Shown piece after piece: positions 16,152 to 25,780 of a stretch of 64,000 bases of DNA; position 1 is the stretch's first letter; each line of letters starts with the position of its first letter. This DNA comes from an uncultured Bacteroidales bacterium (GTDB taxonomy: Bacteria; Bacteroidota; Bacteroidia; Bacteroidales; UBA932). The stretch spans positions 1 through 64,000 of the forward strand of contig CASEOO010000021.1 in assembly GCA_949289565.1 (NCBI GenBank). The letters run 5' to 3'. Both the position numbers and the translations under genes were made by a program. The notes beneath the pieces were generated by a model. It saw only the letters and a program-made list of their open reading frames with translations, was not told where the DNA came from and ran no database searches.

Positions 16152-17555
16152 ATGAAAAGAAACGCCAACACAGGCTATGAGATCTTTCTCTCAGTCGTCG
16201 CCGCTATGGGCGGCATACTTTTCGGCTACGACACTGCCGTCATCTCAGGAACAATCTCCAGCGTCACAAGCCAGTTCTCGCTCAGCGCCATGCACCAGGG
16301 ATGGTATGTCGGATGCGCGTTGACAGGCTCCATTGCCGGCGTATCCATCGCCGGCATCATGTCAGACCGCATAGGGAGGAAAATAACCATGCTCATAGCA
16401 TCTGTGCTGTTCTTCATATCGGCGGCGGGATGTGCATTCTGCGGAAATTTCACACAGCTCGTCATATTCAGAATCATCGGAGGCGCAGGAATAGGCATCG
16501 TATCCATAGTCTCGCCTATCTACATATCCGAAGTAGCGTCTGCCAAAAGGAGGGGAACCCTCGTTTCGTGCTACCAGCTGGCCATTACCGCAGGTTTCCT
16601 GCTGGCATATCTGGTGAACTGGAAAATCCTGAATATCTCCCAGACAGCTTCGTTCGCATCAGACACCATGAACTATTTGCTAGTAAATGAATACTGGCGC
16701 GGAATGCTCGGTTCTGGCATGATTCCTGCCACCCTTTTCTTCATAGTCATTTTCTTCATTCCGGAAAGCCCGAGATGGCTGATTGTCCATGGCAGAGGTC
16801 CGGAGGCGAAAATCATCATGAACCGTATCTGCGCATCGTCCTCAGAAGCAGAAGAACAATTCCAGGCCGCCGAGGCATCCATAAATTCGGAAACAAAGTC
16901 AGAATGGAAAGCGCTGCTGTCTCCCGGCATCATCAAGGCTGTCATCATCGGATGCTCCATAGCCATCCTCGGACAATTCATGGGAGTGAACGCCGTGCTG
17001 TATTACGGCCCAGAGATTTTCAGCAAAGCCGGCCTCGGAGGTGAAGACGCGCTATTCTCCCAGGTGCTTGTCGGCGCAGTCAATATGCTGACCACCATCA
17101 TAGCGCTGTTCATCATAGACAAAATAGGACGCAAAAAGCTGGTTTACTGGGGAGTTTCAGGAATGATCATTTCCCTCCTGATGACCGGGCTCTATTTCAG
17201 CGCAGGGCCTTCATGGAATCTCGGAAACGGCTTCCTTCTGGCCTTCTTCCTTTTTTATGTGTTCTGCTGCGCCATTTCCATCAGCGCCGTGGTGTTCGTG
17301 CTTTTATCCGAAATGTACCCGAACAGTGTCAGGGGCATCGCCATGTCGATAGCAGGAATGGCTCTCTGGATAGGGACTTTCCTCATCGGGCAGCTCACCC
17401 CGTGGATGCTCGAAAACCTGACTCCGGCAGGCACTTTCTTCCTGTTTGCCTTTATGTGCGTGCCATATATGCTGATCATGTGGAAGGCCGTCCCTGAGAC
17501 CACAGGAAAAACTCTCGAAGAAATTGAAAACTATTGGAAAGGGAAAAGAAATTGA
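16152..17555 (+). CDS. MFS sugar porter
   Basis: A 467-residue, 12-helix inner-membrane transporter of the sugar porter (SP) family, which imports monosaccharides by proton symport or facilitation. Family signatures are present: GGILFGYDTAVISG in TM1, SDRIGRK between TM2 and TM3, PESPRWL after TM6, IDKIGRKKL between TM8 and TM9, and PETTGKTLEEIE at the C terminus. The substrate within the family (xylose, galactose, glucose or another sugar) cannot be told. Its position, divergent from the PUL 1 epimerase and 72 bases before the ROK gene, suggests that it takes up the sugar released by PUL 1. It is not a NanT-type sialate carrier. Confidence 0.92.
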   Translation: MKRNANTGYEIFLSVVAAMGGILFGYDTAVISGTISSVTSQFSLSAMHQGWYVGCALTGSIAGVSIAGIMSDRIGRKITMLIASVLFFISAAGCAFCGNFTQLVIFRIIGGAGIGIVSIVSPIYISEVASAKRRGTLVSCYQLAITAGFLLAYLVNWKILNISQTASFASDTMNYLLVNEYWRGMLGSGMIPATLFFIVIFFIPESPRWLIVHGRGPEAKIIMNRICASSSEAEEQFQAAEASINSETKSEWKALLSPGIIKAVIIGCSIAILGQFMGVNAVLYYGPEIFSKAGLGGEDALFSQVLVGAVNMLTTIIALFIIDKIGRKKLVYWGVSGMIISLLMTGLYFSAGPSWNLGNGFLLAFFLFYVFCCAISISAVVFVLLSEMYPNSVRGIAMSIAGMALWIGTFLIGQLTPWMLENLTPAGTFFLFAFMCVPYMLIMWKAVPETTGKTLEEIENYWKGKRN

Positions 17556-17564
17556 GTATTTTTG
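17534..17564 (+). promoter_or_regulatory. Promoter for the ROK regulator
   Basis: TTG at 17534-17536 and TATTTTTG at 17557-17564 are spaced by 20 bases and match the Bacteroidetes consensus. The site straddles the stop codon of the transporter gene, so the ROK gene can be expressed independently with a leader of about 55 bases. Confidence 0.65.
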
Positions 17565-17627
17565 CACCATATTGCGGAGAGGCGAAAGGGGCTCGGAACG
17601 ATGCTCCTGCCTGGAAAATGTTTTCAA

Positions 17628-18830
17628 ATGAAAGAGTCGTTTTTAAGCAAGATTGACAGCAAGAATTCAGCCCTGAAAAAAAAGATTATCGGACTATGCA
17701 TCAATGACGGGGACTTCAGCATAGCTGAATTAAGCAAGGAGCTGAATACAAGCATTCCGACAATAACCAAGCTGGTAGGAGAGCTGATAGATGAAGGATT
17801 CCTGGAAGACCTCGGGAAGTCAGGCACTTCAGGGGGGCGCAGGCCGAGCATCTTCGGGCTGAACTCCGTGGCCGGATACTTCGTGGGTACAGATATCAAA
17901 AGGCATCATATCAGCATTGCGATAGCGAACTTCAAAGGGAAAATCATAGATTTCCAGGAAGACATCCCGTTCACTCTCGAATGCTCGGAGACATCAGCGG
18001 ACGAGCTGTGCGAAAGAATCCGGCAATATATCAGACAGGCCGGCATAAACAGCGAAGATGTGCTTTCATACGGGTTCAACCTGACAGGGAGGGTGAATCA
18101 TGAAACCGGATACAGCTTCACTTATTTCATCGGGGAAGACAAGCCTTTGAAGACTCTCCTGGAAGAAAAAATGAACGCACCTGTATCTATAGAAAACGAC
18201 TCGCGCGCCATGGCTTACGGAGAATATATCTGCGGAATGGCGAACAGCGAACTGAACATGCTTTTCCTGAACCTGAGCTGGGGGCTCGGCATGGGGATGA
18301 TTCTGGAGGGAAAGCTTTCTTACGGCAAATCAGGATTTTCAGGAGAGATAGGCCACTTCCCTCTGCTGGACAACGGACAGATATGCCAGTGCGGAAAGAT
18401 AGGATGCCTGGAAACAGGCGCTTCAGGCTCGGCCGCGCACAGGATTTTCATGGACAAGCTCAAAGCCGGGAAAGCTTCCATACTGTCGGAAAAATTCGAG
18501 CGCGGAGAAGAGATCAGCCTGGACGACATCCTGGAAGCGCTCAATGAAGAAGATATCCTGGCCATAGAGACGATAGAGGAAGTCGGCACCACTCTGGGAA
18601 GAGCCATCGCCGGCCTTATAAACATCTTCAATCCAGAACTGGTGGTGATCGGGGGCAAGCTGGCCGCGGCCGAAGAGTATATGCTCCTGCCAGTTAAAAG
18701 CTCGATCAACAAGCATTCGCTGAATATCGTCAACAAAGACACCGCCATCAAATTCTCTGAACTCGGAGAAAAGGCCGGACCTATAGGAGCATGCATGCTG
18801 TCTCGCAGCAAGCTTCTCGGGCTGCTATGA
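17628..18830 (+). CDS. ROK family transcriptional regulator
   Basis: The ATG at 17628 (MKESFLSKI) gives a 400-residue protein; the frame is open 66 bases further up, but that part reads poorly and overlaps the promoter. Residues about 10-70 form a winged helix-turn-helix (FSIAELSKELNTSIPTITKLVGELIDEGFL). The rest is a ROK sugar-sensing domain with ENDSRAMAYGEY, GEIGHFPLL and the zinc-binding CQCGKIGCLE. The ATP-binding loop usually reading DxGGT is GTDIKRHH, so kinase activity is unlikely and the protein is a regulator of the NagC/Mlc/XylR type. It probably controls the adjacent porter and the divergent PUL 1 operon in response to a sugar or sugar phosphate. Confidence 0.9.
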   Translation: MKESFLSKIDSKNSALKKKIIGLCINDGDFSIAELSKELNTSIPTITKLVGELIDEGFLEDLGKSGTSGGRRPSIFGLNSVAGYFVGTDIKRHHISIAIANFKGKIIDFQEDIPFTLECSETSADELCERIRQYIRQAGINSEDVLSYGFNLTGRVNHETGYSFTYFIGEDKPLKTLLEEKMNAPVSIENDSRAMAYGEYICGMANSELNMLFLNLSWGLGMGMILEGKLSYGKSGFSGEIGHFPLLDNGQICQCGKIGCLETGASGSAAHRIFMDKLKAGKASILSEKFERGEEISLDDILEALNEEDILAIETIEEVGTTLGRAIAGLINIFNPELVVIGGKLAAAEEYMLLPVKSSINKHSLNIVNKDTAIKFSELGEKAGPIGACMLSRSKLLGLL

Positions 18831-18882
18831 TGATGCGAGGATGTGAAGTCCAGCGCAGCTGTCGCGAAAAAGAAACAAAAAC

Positions 18883-21075
18883 ATGAAATTTCAGATTATA
18901 TCAGACTACAAGCCTTCCGGCGACCAGCCCCAGGCCATAAAAGGAATATGCTCGGCGCTGGACAGCGGGATCGATGCAGTGACATTGCTCGGAGTCACCG
19001 GGTCAGGAAAAACATTCACCATGGCCAATGTCATAGAAAAGCTGCAGAGGCCTGCGCTGATATTGAGCCACAACAAGACATTGGCCGCCCAGCTGTACGG
19101 GGAATTCAAGTCATTCTTCCCGAACAATGCAGTGGAATATTTTGTGTCGTACTATGATTATTATCAGCCTGAAGCATACATACCGACTACTGACACATAT
19201 ATAGAAAAGGACCTGAGCATCAACGACGAGATAGAAAAGCTCAGGCTCAGCGCGGCTTCCTCCCTGCTGTCCGGCAGGCGCGACGTGATAGTCATATCCA
19301 GCGTTTCATGCCTGTATGGCATCGGGAATCCTGAAGACTTCCATGCCCAGACCGTAACGATAAGAAGGGGAGAAACCAGGAATATGACCAGGTTCCTGTA
19401 CCAGCTGGTGGACGCGCTGTATTCCAGGACAGAAGCCGAGTTCAAGCGCGGGTCGTTCAGGGTCAGAGGAGACACCGTGGATGTGTGCCTGGGAAACGGG
19501 GACAATGCCGTCAGAATCGAATTTTTCGGAGACGAAGTGGACAATATTTCCCTCATTGACCCGGTGACCGGGGCATTTTTGGACACATTGGACGAAGTCT
19601 CGATATATCCGGCGAACAATTTCGTGACAACGAGGGAGCGGAGCATAAAGGCTGTGAGCCAGATTCAGGACGATCTGGTGAAACAGTGCGCATATTTTGA
19701 AAGCGTGGGCAAGCCGCTGGAAGCCAAAAGGCTGAAGCAGAGGGTGGAATACGACCTGGAAATGATCAAGGAGATGGGGTACTGCCCAGGCATAGAAAAC
19801 TATTCGAGATATTTCGACGGCAGGTCAGAGGGGCAGAGGCCGTTCTGCCTGATAGACTATTTCCCGAAGGATTTCATCACTTTCATAGATGAGAGCCACG
19901 TCACCCTCCCCCAGATCAGAGCTATGTACGGAGGCGACCACTCCAGGAAAAGCGTGCTGGTGGAATATGGCTTCAGGCTGCCTGCCGCATCGGACAACAG
20001 GCCGCTGAAATTCGAGGAATTTGAAGCGATTACAGGCCAGATAGTGTATGTTAGCGCGACTCCTGGAGACTACGAGCTGGAGAAGTCCGGCGGACTGGTA
20101 GTGGAACAGGTTGTGCGTCCTACCGGGCTGCTCGACCCGCCTATCCAGGTACGCCCTACTGAAAACCAGGTGGACGACCTGCTGGAAGAAATCCGCAAAA
20201 GAGCTGAAAAAGACGAGAGAGTGCTCGTGACGACCTTGACCAAAAGGATGGCGGAGGAACTGGAGAAATATTTCACGAAAATGGGTGTCCGATGCAGGTA
20301 TATCCACTCCGATGTAGATACTCTGGAGAGGGTGGAAATCATTGAAGACTTCAAGAACGGGCTGTTCGACGTGCTGGTAGGAGTGAACCTTCTGCGGGAA
20401 GGTCTGGACATTCCTACAGTGTCGCTGGTAGCCATTCTGGATGCTGACAAAGAAGGTTTCCTGCGCTCCGGACGCTCTCTCACCCAGACTGCAGGACGTG
20501 CCGCCAGGAATGTCAACGGCCTGGTCATAATGTATGCTGACACCATTACAGGCTCCATGCAGGAAACCATCTACGAAACTGACAGGCGGCGTGCCAAGCA
20601 GATGGAATACAACAAAAAGCACGGAATCACACCTACACAGGTGGGGCTCAAGAAGAATGTCCTCGCTGAAGGCGCCCCTGCAGGGGACAATGCCGCCAAG
20701 CGCAGGAATCCACGGCTTGCAAACACGGTGTCAGGGAAAGTCAGCGCGGCCAATTCTTACGAAGATCCGCACTACATCCCGGACCCTTCGGACCTGGGAA
20801 GCGGCTATGTATCGGTAGGGCTTGGCCACGACTCCAAACGTGAGACAAATTCAGCATACACCGACGGATATATCCGGGCAGACCTCGCCGCTGTCCTTCA
20901 GGACCCTGTCATTCGCTCCATGACGCGAGAGCAGGTCGAAAAAGCCGTGGAGACAGCCAAAAAGAATATGCAGAAAGCCGCTGCCGGCCTGGATTTCATG
21001 GCGGCCGCCAAATACAGAGATGAAATGTGGGCTCTGCAGGAATATTTGAAAGTCTGGTCAACTGGGGCTAAATAG
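18883..21075 (+). CDS. uvrB: Excinuclease ABC subunit B
   Basis: The damage-recognition helicase of nucleotide excision repair, which works with UvrA and UvrC. It shows Walker A GVTGSGKT at residues 37-44, the DNA-wedging beta-hairpin with its Tyr cluster ([11 protein letters not shown] at about 89-99), motif II TFIDESH, motif [15 protein letters not shown] and QTAGRAARN, and a C-terminal UVR helix pair ([15 protein letters not shown]) that contacts UvrC. At 730 residues it is longer than the usual 660-680. The extra length lies in the linker between the helicase and UVR domains (about residues 605-690, rich in Ser, Asp and Tyr). The gene starts 52 bases after the ROK gene with no terminator between. 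Confidence 0.97.
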   Translation: MKFQIISDYKPSGDQPQAIKGICSALDSGIDAVTLLGVTGSGKTFTMANVIEKLQRPALILSHNKTLAAQLYGEFKSFFPNNAVEYFVSYYDYYQPEAYIPTTDTYIEKDLSINDEIEKLRLSAASSLLSGRRDVIVISSVSCLYGIGNPEDFHAQTVTIRRGETRNMTRFLYQLVDALYSRTEAEFKRGSFRVRGDTVDVCLGNGDNAVRIEFFGDEVDNISLIDPVTGAFLDTLDEVSIYPANNFVTTRERSIKAVSQIQDDLVKQCAYFESVGKPLEAKRLKQRVEYDLEMIKEMGYCPGIENYSRYFDGRSEGQRPFCLIDYFPKDFITFIDESHVTLPQIRAMYGGDHSRKSVLVEYGFRLPAASDNRPLKFEEFEAITGQIVYVSATPGDYELEKSGGLVVEQVVRPTGLLDPPIQVRPTENQVDDLLEEIRKRAEKDERVLVTTLTKRMAEELEKYFTKMGVRCRYIHSDVDTLERVEIIEDFKNGLFDVLVGVNLLREGLDIPTVSLVAILDADKEGFLRSGRSLTQTAGRAARNVNGLVIMYADTITGSMQETIYETDRRRAKQMEYNKKHGITPTQVGLKKNVLAEGAPAGDNAAKRRNPRLANTVSGKVSAANSYEDPHYIPDPSDLGSGYVSVGLGHDSKRETNSAYTDGYIRADLAAVLQDPVIRSMTREQVEKAVETAKKNMQKAAAGLDFMAAAKYRDEMWALQEYLKVWSTGAK

Positions 21076-21152
21076 AAGCGGCAGGCTGCGATATTTTTCT
21101 GAATTTTGATGAAATTTTTCTAAATTTGAAAGACAATTTGGAAAATTTTATT

Positions 21153-23318
21153 ATGGACTTGACAGACGAATTATTCCCCAAATTCGATGAGAAAGGACGG
21201 GAGATGGTGCGGAAAGCATATGGAATCGCATCCGATGCACTGGCAGGGCAAACCAGAGGAAACGGCAAGCCATTTATCGAGCACCCTGTAAATACAGCCA
21301 AGATAGCGGCAGACGAAATCGGCCTCCCCGCCGAATGCATTGCCGCAGTATTTCTGCATGAGGCGCAGAGATTCCATCCGGAAGCTGATGTCATGTCTGG
21401 GACAGACTTCGGCAAGGATGTCAGGACCATGGCAGATGGCCTGAACAAGATTTCAACCATCAAGCCAAAGGACACTAAGCTGGAAGCCGAGAACTACAAG
21501 AAGCTGATAGTTTCGTATTCGAAAGACCCGCGTGTCACTGTGCTGAAACTGGCTGACAGGCTGGAAGTCATGCGCTCGCTGGATATGTTTCCTAAACTGT
21601 CACGGGAACGCAAGATACTGGAGACCCTGATGCTGTACATCCCGCTCGCACATCAGCTCGGCCTGTACAACATGAAAAGCGAGATGGAGGACATCTATTT
21701 CAGATATGCAGAGCCAGAACAGTACAGAGCCATCACGAATAAGCTGAAAAGCACCGAGAAAGACAGGCAGAAACTCATGACACAGTTCATCGAGCCTCTG
21801 AAAAGCAAGCTTTCAGAAGAAGGCATCAAATACAAGCTGAAAGTCAGGACGAAGACAGCCTACTCTATCTGGAGGAAAATGCAGAAGCAGAAAGTCCCTT
21901 TCGAAGGAGTTTACGATGTGTTTGCCATCAGGTTCATCATAGACTGCGAGCCTGACAGGGAACTGGAGCATGCGCTCTGCTGGAAGGTGTTCTCCCGTGT
22001 GACAGAAGAATACGAATCCGACACGAACAGGCTCAGGGACTGGATATCTAATCCTAAGCCCAACGGCTATGAATCCCTTCACATCACAGTGAAAAACAGA
22101 GACAATGTCTATCTTGAAGTCCAGATCAGGACTAAACGGATGGACGAGATGGCTGAAAACGGGCTGGCCTCGCACTGGTCTTACAAAGGCATCAAGCATG
22201 AAGCCACACTGGACAAGTGGCTGGTGTCTGTGCGGCACATACTGGAACATCCGTCCGCCGGCGGCAATTCAGGATACTATGAAGACGATCTGCCGTCGCC
22301 TCCGGAAAAAGAAATATTCGTGTTCACTCCATCCGGCGAGCTGAGGAAGCTGGCCGCTGGAGCCACCGTCCTGGATTTCGCCTTCGACATCCACTCGAAT
22401 CTCGGTGTCAAATGTACAGGCGGGAAGGTGAACGGAAAAGCTGTGCCTATAAAAGAGAAGCTGAAGACAGGCGATGTGGTGGAAATCATGAGCGGAAAGA
22501 ACCAGAAGCCGTCGCCTGACTGGCTGAATATCGTCGTGACCAGCAAAGCCAGGACCAAAATACGCCAGAAGCTCAGCGAAGCTGAATTCCAGAAGGCCGC
22601 AGAAGGCAAGGAACTGCTTGAGCGCAGGCTGAAGAACTGGAAGATGGAGCTGACAGACGAGGACATGGCGGCCATCATGAAAAAGACGCAGCACAAGACA
22701 CTGAATGCGTTCTACGCCGCCATAGGTGACGGAAGCTTCGACATAGCAGACATCAAGGCATATCTGGACAGAAAAAACTCAGAAGGCGGAGATGCGGCAG
22801 AAGAAGCAGAAAAGCCTCAGGAAAAACCGCAGTCAGCGCCCAGAAAACCTGGTACAGCCACTGACGACATCCTGATTCTGGATGCGAAAAATGTCAAGTC
22901 GCTTGACTACAAAATGGCTAAATGCTGCAATCCAGTATATGGAGACGATGTGTTCGGTTTCGTGTCCATCAAAGACGGCATCAAGATTCACCGCATGTCA
23001 TGCACGAACGCCGCGAGGCTGATGGAAAAATATCCATACCGCATACAGAAAGTGAAATGGAGCGATGCCCCGAGCACATCCAGCTTCCAGGTGACCCTGA
23101 AAATATCGGCGGCCCACGAATCATCTGTCGTGAACGACATCTTCGACACAGTGAATGCATTCAAGGCGTCCATCAGGAATTTCAATGTCTCCGACAATGA
23201 GCGTTCCGGCACATATGACATCCTGGTCAAGCTGTCCGTTCCGAACAATCTGGAACTGGACAAGGTCATATCTCAGATACGCGTCAGGAAGAACATCATC
23301 AAAGTCTCACGGCTGTAG
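21153..23318 (+). CDS. RelA/SpoT family (p)ppGpp synthetase with degenerate hydrolase domain
   Basis: A 721-residue stringent-response enzyme in the full-length arrangement: HD hydrolase, synthetase, TGS (EIFVFTPSGELRKLAAGATVLDFAFDIH), helical/zinc-finger-like region and C-terminal ACT. The synthetase has YDVFAIRFI, the RLRDWISNPKPNGYESLH loop and EVQIRT, which contains the catalytic Glu, so ppGpp synthesis is likely. The hydrolase site is damaged: His44 is kept, but the HD pair reads His69-Glu70, the following ED is absent (AQRFHP), and the usual HNMR Asn is replaced (LADRLEVMRS). Hydrolysis is therefore doubtful. The ATG at 21153 is preferred over a TTG at 21126, which lies inside a perfect -7 element TAAATTTG (21121-21128). 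Confidence 0.92.
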   Translation: MDLTDELFPKFDEKGREMVRKAYGIASDALAGQTRGNGKPFIEHPVNTAKIAADEIGLPAECIAAVFLHEAQRFHPEADVMSGTDFGKDVRTMADGLNKISTIKPKDTKLEAENYKKLIVSYSKDPRVTVLKLADRLEVMRSLDMFPKLSRERKILETLMLYIPLAHQLGLYNMKSEMEDIYFRYAEPEQYRAITNKLKSTEKDRQKLMTQFIEPLKSKLSEEGIKYKLKVRTKTAYSIWRKMQKQKVPFEGVYDVFAIRFIIDCEPDRELEHALCWKVFSRVTEEYESDTNRLRDWISNPKPNGYESLHITVKNRDNVYLEVQIRTKRMDEMAENGLASHWSYKGIKHEATLDKWLVSVRHILEHPSAGGNSGYYEDDLPSPPEKEIFVFTPSGELRKLAAGATVLDFAFDIHSNLGVKCTGGKVNGKAVPIKEKLKTGDVVEIMSGKNQKPSPDWLNIVVTSKARTKIRQKLSEAEFQKAAEGKELLERRLKNWKMELTDEDMAAIMKKTQHKTLNAFYAAIGDGSFDIADIKAYLDRKNSEGGDAAEEAEKPQEKPQSAPRKPGTATDDILILDAKNVKSLDYKMAKCCNPVYGDDVFGFVSIKDGIKIHRMSCTNAARLMEKYPYRIQKVKWSDAPSTSSFQVTLKISAAHESSVVNDIFDTVNAFKASIRNFNVSDNERSGTYDILVKLSVPNNLELDKVISQIRVRKNIIKVSRL

Positions 23319-23392
23319 ATTGTCTTTGCATATCAATTTTTTCCAGACAGACAGTAAAAAAAAGAAAAACATTGTCTATAAAAAGAAAAAAT

Positions 23393-23422
23393 TTGCATCT
23401 ATAGAGAGTATTAGTATTTTTT
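23393..23422 (+). promoter_or_regulatory. Promoter for the lipoprotein/OMP pair
   Basis: TTG at 23393-23395, 19 bases, then TATTTTTT at 23415-23422 (seven of eight positions of TAnnTTTG). Transcription would begin about 13 bases before the start codon of the lipoprotein gene at 23442. Confidence 0.5.
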
Positions 23423-23441
23423 AACCCTTATTCAAACTGTT

Positions 23442-24536
23442 ATGAAACATTATTTATTAGCAACAGGCCTGTTCATCATCGCAGCGGTGATGACTTCGTG
23501 CCAGAAAGAGCAGTCTGAACTGACTCTGAGTTCTTTACCTTCCACAGCTGTCATCACAGGAACTGTAGAATATGTCGCAGGCGACTATGAGCAGACTGAC
23601 GGCTCCATCATCTCGAACTACCAGCTTCCGCTCGCCGGCCAGACAGTCATGGTGACCATCCCGACCAGCAGCTATGCCCAAAATGCTGATGGCAGTCAAT
23701 ATTTCGAGGCTGTGACCGACGAATCAGGAAACTACAGGATCGAAATCCCTGTCAGCTCACAAGCACTCGATAATGTATCTGTAGACGTGCTCCCGTTCTA
23801 CGCTGTGAAGACTCTGATGCATGGCGGGGCTATAGTAGAAATCGAGAATGCCTTGTATAATAATACGACAGCCTCCAACAATAATATCTCACTTGAGCAG
23901 AAGAAAATCTACTCCGTAGACCTGGTAGTCAGCAGCGATGACGTGATTCCTGTAGCATTTGATCAAGCAATAGAAATCGAAGGACAGGTCAATATCCAGG
24001 CTTGGGTAAGAAACGAAAAGCAAGGCATTGCTACCGCGGGCGCTTATACAGGTTCAAACGAAGGACTGACTGGATATCCGGTAAAAATCGTTGCAAAAAT
24101 AGTCGATGAGTCAGATTATCGGAATCCGAAAACCATTTATGAAATCACTAAGGAAACTACAACTCTTAGCTCAAGAGACGAAGAAGGATCATTCTCAGCT
24201 ACGATGAATCTGCCTTCAAATTGCTGGGATTACACCACCGAATTTACAGTATCAACTGAAGCATCGCTTGAAGAGGAATTTGAACATTGGTACTGCTCTA
24301 TGAGCAGCGGAGAATACAACTGGAATAGCATTGATGTTCCGGTAATATACCAAAGCGCTTCATCAAGTCCTGTAGAACTCTCAGATGACAATAAATTGGT
24401 TCCTGTCCAGATCCCTGCTTTCACAATAACTACACGGCCTACAATAGACACTGATGAGATTCTAGGTATCGGCCTTATTGGCACTCAAGACGGGAAAAAC
24501 ATAATTGAGAACGACCCGTTCAACTGGGAGAGATAA
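23442..24536 (+). CDS. Lipoprotein of unknown function, beta-rich
   Basis: A 364-residue exported protein with a signal peptidase II site (VMTSC, Cys at residue 20). The N-terminal part (TAVITGTVEYVAGDYEQ followed by FEAVTDESGNYRIEIPV) resembles a carboxypeptidase-regulatory or prealbumin-like beta-sandwich. The middle has a second beta-rich unit (IEIEGQVNIQAWVRNE, YPVKIVAKIVDE). No catalytic motif is seen and no family is recognised. It is 20 bases upstream of an outer-membrane barrel gene and is almost certainly cotranscribed with it, so the two may form a surface complex or an adhesin pair. Confidence 0.75.
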   Translation: MKHYLLATGLFIIAAVMTSCQKEQSELTLSSLPSTAVITGTVEYVAGDYEQTDGSIISNYQLPLAGQTVMVTIPTSSYAQNADGSQYFEAVTDESGNYRIEIPVSSQALDNVSVDVLPFYAVKTLMHGGAIVEIENALYNNTTASNNNISLEQKKIYSVDLVVSSDDVIPVAFDQAIEIEGQVNIQAWVRNEKQGIATAGAYTGSNEGLTGYPVKIVAKIVDESDYRNPKTIYEITKETTTLSSRDEEGSFSATMNLPSNCWDYTTEFTVSTEASLEEEFEHWYCSMSSGEYNWNSIDVPVIYQSASSSPVELSDDNKLVPVQIPAFTITTRPTIDTDEILGIGLIGTQDGKNIIENDPFNWER

Positions 24537-24556
24537 CAACTAAGTTTGCTTAAGTC

Positions 24557-25483
24557 ATGAAAAAGACCATATTGTTTACAGGAATCCTTATCGCCTGCCT
24601 GTGCTCTGCGGCCGCCACGGTGTCTGCAAAGGACGGAAAGGAAAAGAAGGATGTGAGCGAATATCTGCCTGAAGCAGGAGATTTCGCTGTCAGCGTGAGC
24701 GCAAATCCGTTCATAAACTTCGTCGGCAACATATTCAACAATACCGTAAACCAGACCATCGGCACATTCGGAGGTGATCCGTACAATGTCGGAGGCATTA
24801 ACCAGCCTAGAGTGTCCATAGCCGGAAAGTATATGCTGACCGACGAACTCGGACTCCGGGTGAACCTCGGCTGGATACATAATAGCAATACGAATAACTA
24901 TTATGTTCGAGACGATGCCGAGATGACTGTCAACCCTCTTTCAGAAAAGAAGCTCATCGACACTTGGAAAGAAGCGACATCAGGAGGAAGCTTCAGTGCG
25001 GCCATGGAATACCGTGTAGGCAAGCGCCGTGTACAGGGAGTGTTCAGTGCAGGCCTCCTGTATGCATTCTCATATAAGAGTGATAAATACTCATTCGGGA
25101 ACGCCATCACTGAAATCAACCAGAATCCAACAATATCCAGAGAACTGGCAATTGATTCTAATCCTGAAGTTGCCAATACACCAGACGGGTTCTCATCCAT
25201 GAGGTATCTTAAGAAATTCAATGACACGCCTTCTAACTATGCAGGCTTGATTCTTTCAGCCGGGATAGAATGGTTCGTCGCTCCTAAGATATCCATCGGA
25301 GGGGAAGTCAACATATCAGCCGTATGGAACTGGACTAAAGCCACATATTACACTGCTGAAGGCTTCAACACACTCAGCGGAGCAGTCGAGGAATGGACTG
25401 AACTTTTAATCCCTAGTTCGCACGGATTCTCGTTCGGAACAGGAAACATCGGATCCAACCTCTCTGTGACATTTTATTTCTAG
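24557..25483 (+). CDS. Outer-membrane beta-barrel protein
   Basis: A 308-residue protein with a cleavable signal peptide (to about residue 25, ATVSA). Alternating amphipathic strands follow (FAVSVSANPFINFVGN, KYMLTDELGLRVNLGW, FSAAMEYRVGKRRVQGVFSAGLLYAF, YAGLILSAGIEWFVAPKISIGGEVNISAVWNW), and the chain ends in the aromatic VTFYF expected by the BAM machinery. It resembles porin-type barrels of 8-12 strands that are common in Bacteroidetes. It is cotranscribed with the lipoprotein before it. Nothing shows a transported substrate or enzymatic activity. A cluster of hairpins follows the stop codon. Confidence 0.8.
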   Translation: MKKTILFTGILIACLCSAAATVSAKDGKEKKDVSEYLPEAGDFAVSVSANPFINFVGNIFNNTVNQTIGTFGGDPYNVGGINQPRVSIAGKYMLTDELGLRVNLGWIHNSNTNNYYVRDDAEMTVNPLSEKKLIDTWKEATSGGSFSAAMEYRVGKRRVQGVFSAGLLYAFSYKSDKYSFGNAITEINQNPTISRELAIDSNPEVANTPDGFSSMRYLKKFNDTPSNYAGLILSAGIEWFVAPKISIGGEVNISAVWNWTKATYYTAEGFNTLSGAVEEWTELLIPSSHGFSFGTGNIGSNLSVTFYF

Positions 25484-25511
25484 AAATTCCTGAAACGGAA
25501 AGAATAATTAT

Positions 25512-25708
25512 GAGGGTGACCAAAAGTCCCTTTTGGTCACCCTCAAACGTCTTTCTTCGAAAGACTGACCCCATCCTAACCCCCTGCACCCCCTATTAGG
25601 GGGATCTCGCTCCTTCCAGTCGCGGTCACTTCGTGACTTTTGACCCACCCACTTTTCTTTACTTTTGCGGAGTCTCAGGCTATGGTTCTCTATTATGGAC
25701 TTCGTCCA
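25512..25708. repeat. Cluster of five short hairpins
   Basis: Five near-perfect stem-loops lie in this 200-base intergenic segment: a 15-bp stem GAGGGTGACCAAAAG with a TCC loop (25512-25544); GTCTTTC-TTC-GAAAGAC (25549-25565); CCCCCTA-T-TAGGGGG (25589-25603); GTCAC-TTC-GTGAC (25625-25637); and TGGAC-TTC-GTCCA (25696-25708). Three share a C-TTC-G cap. The first may end transcription of the outer-membrane gene, although no T-run follows. The cluster looks like a repetitive extragenic palindromic element. No gene is present between 25484 and 25780. Confidence 0.65.
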
Positions 25709-25780
25709 ATTATCATCCGGAACGTGAGCTTTGATTCGTAAAATATCGTTTAAAATTATTGATTATAAATTGCTGAAACA

